Positions 59,153 to 64,000 of a stretch of 64,000 bases of DNA are shown piece by piece. Numbering within the stretch: position 1 is the stretch's first letter; every line of letters begins with the position of its first letter. A program made the position numbers and the translations under genes. Source of the DNA: Halobacillus salinus. Its GTDB lineage: Bacteria > Bacillota > Bacilli > Bacillales > Halobacillaceae. The stretch covers positions 310,001 to 374,000 of the forward strand of contig NZ_SRJC01000001.1 in NCBI RefSeq assembly GCF_004684905.1, in the 5' to 3' direction. The notes beneath the pieces were generated by a model that was given only the letters and a program-made list of their open reading frames with translations, was not told the DNA's origin and searched no databases.

Positions 59153-59962
59153 ATGAAAGAGCTGAAACACGACCCACATGCCGTCGAACAGGAAGAGTGG
59201 AAGAAGCGGCAGTGGAAAGAACGAGGGAAACAATTATTAACCATAGCCTCTCCGGTATTCATATTGTTGTTATGGGAAGTTGTATCCCGCACCGGAATAG
59301 TGGATGCACGCTTCTTCCCGCCTCCGACGGAAATCGTCGGAACGTTTGTTTCTATGAGTGCAAGCGGAGAGTTGTTCCATCATATCGGCATCTCGCTGGT
59401 ACGAATATTCGCAGGTTTTTTGCTGGGTGTCATTCCTGCGATTGTCATCGGACTATTCATGGGTCTTTATTCTCCTATTCGTCATTTCTTTTCACCGCTC
59501 ATTATGGCACTAATGCCGATTCCGACGCTTGCACTCCTACCGATAATTTTGATCATCTTCGGAGTAGGGGAAGTATCGAAAATTGTAACCATAGCAGGCA
59601 GTGTCTTTTTTCCAGTTGTCATTAATACGGTCGCCGGTGTCGTCAATATTGATCGTATTTACTTGGATGTAGCTACAAACTATGGCGCAGACTCTAAGAA
59701 TTTTTTCTTTAAAATTGCGCTACCAGGGGCGTTGCCGGTCATGTTGGAAGGAATCCAAATGGGGCAGGCGATTGCACTACTCACTATTGTCGCTGCTGAA
59801 ATGATGGGCGCAAATTCAGGAATAGGGTACTTAATCTGGACATCATACAAAGCTTTCCTTTTACCAGAGATGTTTGTGGGGCTTGTGCTGATTTCATTTT
59901 TCGGCTATTTGTTCTCACTCTTGTTAAGAGGTTTGCAGAGTAAGCTTCTTCCGTGGAGATAG
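59153..59962 (+). CDS. ABC transporter permease, SsuC/TauC/ThiX type
   Basis: Permease of 269 aa with six helices and a charged N-terminal tail. The coupling region is ATNYGADSKNFFFKIALPGA followed by LPVMLEGIQMG. FFPPPTEIVGTFVSM near the start is typical of sulfonate/nitrate/pyrimidine-type permeases. ATG 59153 has AAGAGGTGG upstream; the GTG at 59144 is less likely. No TPP or other riboswitch is seen ahead of the operon. First of three genes. Confidence 0.88.
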   Translation: MKELKHDPHAVEQEEWKKRQWKERGKQLLTIASPVFILLLWEVVSRTGIVDARFFPPPTEIVGTFVSMSASGELFHHIGISLVRIFAGFLLGVIPAIVIGLFMGLYSPIRHFFSPLIMALMPIPTLALLPIILIIFGVGEVSKIVTIAGSVFFPVVINTVAGVVNIDRIYLDVATNYGADSKNFFFKIALPGALPVMLEGIQMGQAIALLTIVAAEMMGANSGIGYLIWTSYKAFLLPEMFVGLVLISFFGYLFSLLLRGLQSKLLPWR

Positions 59963-59972
59963 GAGGGTTATG

Positions 59973-60740
59973 ATGAAAATCTCAATGGATGCACTGACGA
60001 AAGTATTTTATAAAAAAGGGCAGAGCGTCACCGCACTAGAGGGAATAAATCTCGGTATCGAAGATGGGGAATTCGTCTGCTTGATCGGACCTAGTGGCTG
60101 TGGGAAGACGACGCTGCTCCGTATTCTGGCAGGACTCGAGAAACCGAGCACCGGGGAGTTTGCCATCGCTTCAAGCGGCCAGGACCGCCCTTTGCAGTCG
60201 ATGGTGTTTCAAGAGCGAGGGGTTATTCCTTGGCTGACCGTGAAAGAGAACGTGTCATTCGGTCTGAAGATGCGTCATGTACCGAAAGCAATCGTAAAGG
60301 AACGAACCGCCTATTATTTAGAAAAAGTCGGCCTTGATAAATTTGCACATCTTTATCCGAAAGAGTTGTCAGGTGGAATGAAGCAGCGTGTAAGTATTGC
60401 GCGCGCTTTTGCCAATGATCCTGAGATTTTGCTTATGGATGAACCATTTGCAGCACTAGATGAACAAAATAAGTTCATCTTACAGGAGGAACTGCTAAGC
60501 ATCTGGTCGGAAACGAAGAAAACCGTATTGTTTATCACCCACAGTATTGATGAGGCGCTATTATTGAGTGATCGTATCTTGCTGATGACGTCACAGCCTG
60601 GGCGGATCAATGAAGAGATCCGTATCGATATGCCAAGGCCACGCACCATGGAGGACGTCCGCTCAGATGCGACGATGACAGACCACTTTGTCCGAATCCG
60701 GAATCATTTGGACCGTGAAGTACAAGGATCAAGAACGTAG
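59973..60740 (+). CDS. ABC transporter ATPase, SsuB/TauB type
   Basis: ATPase of 255 aa: Walker A GPSGCGKTTLLRILAG, signature LSGGMKQRVSIARAF, Walker B ILLMDEPFAALDEQ, and H-loop ITHSIDEALLLSDR, the last typical of the nitrate/sulfonate/taurine group. AGGAGGG is followed by two successive ATGs (59970, 59973); the second has the better spacing. Only 10 nt after the permease gene. Confidence 0.92.
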   Translation: MKISMDALTKVFYKKGQSVTALEGINLGIEDGEFVCLIGPSGCGKTTLLRILAGLEKPSTGEFAIASSGQDRPLQSMVFQERGVIPWLTVKENVSFGLKMRHVPKAIVKERTAYYLEKVGLDKFAHLYPKELSGGMKQRVSIARAFANDPEILLMDEPFAALDEQNKFILQEELLSIWSETKKTVLFITHSIDEALLLSDRILLMTSQPGRINEEIRIDMPRPRTMEDVRSDATMTDHFVRIRNHLDREVQGSRT

Positions 60741-60751
60741 GAGGCAACATC

Positions 60752-61810
60752 ATGAAAAAAAGTTGGATGATTGTTCCGCTCTTTTTGTTGGCGCTAGTTG
60801 GATGTGGAGGTCAGTCTGATGATGGTGGCACCGTAGGGACAGAAGACGGAGATCTTTCACCACTTGATAAAAAAACGACCGTCTTGATTGCAGAAGATGG
60901 TGCTGCTTCTGGTGCAGGTTTTTATATCGCAGAGGAGAAAGGGTATTTCGACGCTTACAATATTGATGTGAAATTCACGAAATTCGCTAACAGCGATGAT
61001 ATGCTTCCCGCTTTAGCAGCTGGGGAAGTAGATATTGCCGGGGGAATTTCCACTGCTTCTTTCTTCAATGCCATTGCACAAGGCATTGATGTCAAAATCA
61101 TTGCCGATAAAGGACATTACTTTGATGGAGCTTCTTACTTCTCCTTTGTCGTCCGCGAAGATTTGAAGGATAAAATAAAAGACTACTCCGACTTGAAAGG
61201 GAAAAAGATTGCCATCTCATCCCGTAACTCTGTTGATGACTACATTTATCATAAGATGCTCGAACACGCTGGATTAACGGAAGATGATGTGGAAACGGTT
61301 ATCATGTCTGACTTCGGTAACATGTTGGCTGCGATGGGAAGCGGCTCGATTGATGCAGCCTTGCAAATCGAACCTCTCATCACGCAAGGCGAGAAGGAAG
61401 GACTTCACGTACGATTTAAAGATGCGACCGACTTCGCACCGAAAGCTCAGATCGCGATGGTGCTCGGATCTCCTGATTTTGTCAAGAAAGACAAAGACGT
61501 TTCATTGCGATTCATGACCGCCTACTTGAAAGGTGTCCGTGACTACAATGACGCATTCTTAAAAGATGAAGGAAAAGAGGAAATCATCGATATAATGACG
61601 GAATACACAGCCCTTAAAGATCCGGCGCTATGGGAGAAAGTAGCTGTAACAGGACTGGACCCAGATGGTGCTATGTTCGTTGAGGATATTAAATCCCAGT
61701 ATAAGATGTATAAGAAAAACGGCGCAACACGTGGTGACTTCGACTTTGAAAAGTCTGTCGACACGTCCCTTACTCAAAAAGCCGTAGACATTTTGGGTGA
61801 ATACAAATAA
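60752..61810 (+). CDS. NMT1/SsuA-type substrate-binding lipoprotein
   Basis: Protein of 352 aa. Lipobox LVGC near residue 17; the fold starts TTVLIAEDGAASGAGFYIAE and shows GEVDIAGGISTASFFNAIAQ and GSIDAALQIEPLI. NMT1/THI5-like proteins bind sulfonates, nitrate, thiamine precursors or riboflavin/pyrimidines; the ligand cannot be settled from sequence. Follows the ATPase gene by 11 nt; AGGAGG precedes the ATG. Terminator follows. Confidence 0.87.
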   Translation: MKKSWMIVPLFLLALVGCGGQSDDGGTVGTEDGDLSPLDKKTTVLIAEDGAASGAGFYIAEEKGYFDAYNIDVKFTKFANSDDMLPALAAGEVDIAGGISTASFFNAIAQGIDVKIIADKGHYFDGASYFSFVVREDLKDKIKDYSDLKGKKIAISSRNSVDDYIYHKMLEHAGLTEDDVETVIMSDFGNMLAAMGSGSIDAALQIEPLITQGEKEGLHVRFKDATDFAPKAQIAMVLGSPDFVKKDKDVSLRFMTAYLKGVRDYNDAFLKDEGKEEIIDIMTEYTALKDPALWEKVAVTGLDPDGAMFVEDIKSQYKMYKKNGATRGDFDFEKSVDTSLTQKAVDILGEYK

Positions 61811-61815
61811 TATTG

Positions 61816-61847
61816 ATGCCGCACCTTGGTTCAGGGTGCGGTTTTCC
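61816..61847 (+). terminator. Terminator of the SsuABC-type operon
   Basis: CCGCACC and GGGTGCGG form a GC stem with an 8-nt loop, followed by TTTTCC. Confidence 0.85.
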
Positions 61848-61889
61848 TATTGGAGAAGTGTATAATAGTGGGTGAGGGAGGAATCTGCT

Positions 61890-63125
61890 ATGAACTTTGA
61901 ACAAATGAAAGACTTCAGTGCTTTTACAGAACTATCGCAGCGCTGCTATCCAGGAATGAAATTGAACTCGAAAGAAGAAAAGGAACGCTATACGGAACAC
62001 CGGGAGAAGATGAACAAAGAAGAAACTATTCGTACAATAGGGTTATATGACCAAGAGAAGCTCGTTGGCGGATACATAGAATATGATTTCATCTCTAATT
62101 TGTATGGCTCTAAAGTGAACTCGGCTGGAATCGGGACAGTAGCGGTCGACCTGATGAACAAAAAGCAAGGAAACGCCAAACGGATCATACGGAAATTCTT
62201 GCACGATGCCCGTCAGAACCGACGTCCGCTTGCTATGCTGTATCCGTTCCAACCGTCCTTTTACAAACGAATGGGCTTCGGTTTGGGACCTAGGCTTCAT
62301 ACATATCGGTTTCATCCGTCCCAACTCCCTGCTTTTCAAGATACCTTAGGAACTGTAGAGCTTGGAGAGGAAGACATAAGCGCTGTGAGTAAGTGCTATA
62401 ACGAGTGGGCGCACACGACCCATGGTGTCTCTTGCGATAAAGAAGCGTATGCATTCTCCTTTTTGAAAAAAGACGATCGCCATACTGTTGGGGTGTTCGA
62501 GGATGGGGAGTTAACTGGTTATGTGACCTTTGAATTTCAACAATTAGAAGAAGGGCACTTTTTGCAGAATGACTTGATCGTATCGAACTTCTTCTATAAC
62601 TCGATCAAAGCGTATCAATCTTTGCTGCAGTTTCTACATAACCAAAAGGACCAAGTGCGTTCGATTCTCTTCCCGACGTTCGATGATCGTTTTTCCATGA
62701 TCCTGGATAATTCATGTCACATAGATGAAACGTTGATTTTCTCGATCTACCATAAAACGAGCGAAGCGGGCCAGGGCTTGATGTATCGAATCGTAGACAT
62801 TCCGTCATTCTTAGAATCGATTCAAGATCATTCGTTTGGAGACGAAACAATTCGCATCGGTTGGAAAATCGAAGATACTTTACTAGACGAGCACTATGAA
62901 GCGGTCTGGCAGTTCGAGGGTGGGAAGCCCAGCTTGACTGATCAACCCGCAGAAGTCACGCTGGAATTAGGAATCGGTGAGTTTTCTTCCTTGCTGCTAG
63001 GGTGTACGTCATTGAAGGACATACTTTACAGGGGAGCTGTAAAGTATGATGAAGCGGATGCTTTTGAGAAATCACTCGAGTTATTCGATAATCCGTTAGA
63101 GCCGGAGTGTTGGACATTCTTTTAA
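61890..63125 (+). CDS. Eis-like GNAT acetyltransferase with C-terminal SCP2-like domain
   Basis: Protein of 411 aa, the three-part Eis plan: GNAT domain 1 (VNSAGIGTVAVDLMNKKQGN, then AKRIIRKFL; LYPFQPSFYKRMGFGLG), a second GNAT-like domain, and a sterol-carrier-like C-terminus (EVTLELGIGEFSSLLLG). Eis enzymes acetylate amines, including aminoglycosides, at several positions; the physiological substrate here is unknown. GGGAGGAA lies 8 nt before ATG 61890, so the GTG at 61872 is rejected. Confidence 0.87.
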   Translation: MNFEQMKDFSAFTELSQRCYPGMKLNSKEEKERYTEHREKMNKEETIRTIGLYDQEKLVGGYIEYDFISNLYGSKVNSAGIGTVAVDLMNKKQGNAKRIIRKFLHDARQNRRPLAMLYPFQPSFYKRMGFGLGPRLHTYRFHPSQLPAFQDTLGTVELGEEDISAVSKCYNEWAHTTHGVSCDKEAYAFSFLKKDDRHTVGVFEDGELTGYVTFEFQQLEEGHFLQNDLIVSNFFYNSIKAYQSLLQFLHNQKDQVRSILFPTFDDRFSMILDNSCHIDETLIFSIYHKTSEAGQGLMYRIVDIPSFLESIQDHSFGDETIRIGWKIEDTLLDEHYEAVWQFEGGKPSLTDQPAEVTLELGIGEFSSLLLGCTSLKDILYRGAVKYDEADAFEKSLELFDNPLEPECWTFF

Positions 63126-63141
63126 ATAAAGGAGAGTCTAG

Positions 63142-63465
63142 ATGACGCATATAAGAGTGAAAGGAGTGCAAGTCGATCAAGAATCGCGCTGCGCTCACTA
63201 TCACGGAGAAGTAGATGTTATAGCATTAAAATCTCCTTGCTGTGGAGAATTTTATGCTTGCTACCACTGTCACGAGGAAATTGCGGGACACCCTCTGAAG
63301 AAATGGTCGAAATCAGATCGGGATCATCACGCCATACTCTGCGGTCACTGCCAGAACACGATGTCGATCAATGTCTACATGCAAACCAATGTGTGCCCCC
63401 ATTGTGAGCATGCGTTGAATCCGGGTTGTGCGAATCATTATCCGATATATTTTGAAATGTCCTAA
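63142..63465 (+). CDS. CHY zinc-finger protein (107 aa)
   Basis: Compact Cys/His-rich protein: CAHYHG, CCGEFYACYHCHEE, CGHCQN and CPHCEHALNPGC bind up to three zinc ions, as in CHY-type zinc fingers. Standalone bacterial CHY proteins have been linked to zinc-dependent or mitochondrial-import-like roles in eukaryotes (Hot13), but the bacterial role is unknown. AAAGGAGAG is 5 nt before the ATG, 16 nt after the Eis-like gene, so probably co-transcribed. Confidence 0.87.
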   Translation: MTHIRVKGVQVDQESRCAHYHGEVDVIALKSPCCGEFYACYHCHEEIAGHPLKKWSKSDRDHHAILCGHCQNTMSINVYMQTNVCPHCEHALNPGCANHYPIYFEMS

Positions 63466-63469
63466 AGGG

Positions 63470-63502
63470 GGAGAACGCAGTGTTAGTGCTGCGTTCTTTT
63501 AC
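63470..63502 (+). terminator. Terminator of the Eis-CHY operon
   Basis: AGAACGCAG and CTGCGTTCT form a 9-bp stem with an 8-nt loop, followed by TTTACTT. Confidence 0.88.
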
Positions 63503-63623
63503 TTGGGCTAAATTCTTTCATCAACTACTCAAAACTTGAACGAAACATGACGAATATTGTAGAGTGTAAACGTGCTTTATTAGGGAAAAGAATAAAAGGA
63601 TCATTGGAGGGAGGAAACAAAGC

Positions 63624-64000
63624 ATGACAGATCAACCAAAAAGTAACCCACTGGCGCTGATTCCATTTGGCGTATTCATTCTTCTGTTCATAGGATCAGG
63701 AATAGCGACAGGGGATTTCTATCAAATGCCGGTTCTCGTTGCCTTATTCGCTGCCATCTTAGTCGCGTTGTTCATGAATCGCGAGACGGATTTCCAGACG
63801 AAAATGCAGCAGCTTACACGAGGAGGCGGGCATCCGGATATTATTCTGATGGTGATTATCTTCTTGTTGGCCGGGGCGTTTTCATCGGTGGCAGAAGGCA
63901 TGGGGGCGGTGGATTCCACCGTCAACCTGGGGCTATCTGTTTTACCTAGTAACTTACTAGTCGTAGGCCTGTTCATCATCGCGTGTTTTATTTCCATTTC
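63624..64000 (+). CDS. Na+/H+ antiporter, NhaC family (N-terminal part)
   Basis: About 125 residues before the window ends, beginning MTDQPKSNPLALIPFGVFIL. Helices ALIPFGVFILLFIGSGI, MPVLVALFAAILVALFM and DIILMVIIFLLAGAFSSVAE, with GMGAVDSTVNLGLSVLPSN, match the start of NhaC-family antiporters, which expel Na+ in exchange for H+ and suit a halotolerant lifestyle. GGAGGGAGG precedes the ATG. The gene continues past the right edge. Confidence 0.87.
   Translation, partial: MTDQPKSNPLALIPFGVFILLFIGSGIATGDFYQMPVLVALFAAILVALFMNRETDFQTKMQQLTRGGGHPDIILMVIIFLLAGAFSSVAEGMGAVDSTVNLGLSVLPSNLLVVGLFIIACFISI

Overview
This window comes from a low-to-mid G+C, endospore-forming Firmicute of the Bacillaceae, probably a halophilic or halotolerant genus such as Halobacillus or Pontibacillus. 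The genus is inferred from gene content and acid-rich proteins and was not tested. Supporting signs are strong AAGGAGG-type ribosome binding sites, GTG and TTG starts, consensus Bacillus Fur boxes, gamma-SASP-like and YjcZ-type sporulation peptides, a guanine riboswitch, Rho-independent terminators after most genes, and many families typical of Bacillus (DUF4317, YndM, YkwD, YkvA, LytTR-DUF3021). No rRNA, tRNA, prophage, insertion sequence or CRISPR array was found.

Layout. 1-3.1 kb: a siderophore-iron uptake operon (binding protein, two FecCD permeases, FhuF-like reductase). 3.1-11.1 kb: class I aldolase, three tandem gamma-SASP-like peptides, DUF4317 protein, YjcZ peptide, MFS transporter, polysaccharide deacetylase, an FHA/winged-helix protein and an AraC regulator, with nine copies of a GGGGACAGG palindromic repeat. 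11.2-19.3 kb: UvrD-type helicase, secreted M4 protease, CYP152 P450 with His85, GNAT, and a TetR-MutT pair. 19.3-24.9 kb: a Fur-box flavodoxin operon, twin small membrane proteins, M23 lipoprotein peptidase, a luciferase-like oxidoreductase, and NupC behind a guanine riboswitch. 25.1-28.3 kb: a second Fur-box siderophore uptake locus, divergent. 28.4-41.1 kb: SelO, DUF1835 protein, small membrane proteins, LytTR-DUF3021 pair, FAD dehydrogenase, CAP-domain protein, esterase, DUF4397 and DUF1232 proteins. 41.3-49.1 kb: a Gram-positive type pel exopolysaccharide operon (pelD, pelE, pelA-deacetylase-like, pelF, pelG) with a divergent secreted GH114-like glycosidase. 49.1-53.5 kb: VOC/QueA-like/SDR operon and a divergent solitary Z1 ATPase. 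54.2-61.8 kb: a cystine-type ABC transporter, a membrane GGDEF-EAL protein and an NMT1/SsuA-type ABC transporter. 61.9-64 kb: Eis-like acetyltransferase, CHY zinc finger, and the start of an NhaC antiporter.

How the genes fit together. The two iron transporters and the Fur-box flavodoxin operon form an iron-limitation response; neither transporter has an ATPase gene here, so a shared ATPase elsewhere is likely. The pel operon carries its own c-di-GMP receptor (PelD: degenerate GGDEF, RxxD kept), and the GGDEF-EAL protein 8 kb away could set the c-di-GMP level.

The most unexpected structure is a degenerate tandem repeat of exactly 52-nt period at four intergenic loci (3.1, 18.15, 23.3 and 54.0 kb), with the same internal phase at each and hairpin-forming arms that covary. 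I do not recognise it as a described family. A second, separate family of GGGGACAGG palindromes also shows compensatory changes.
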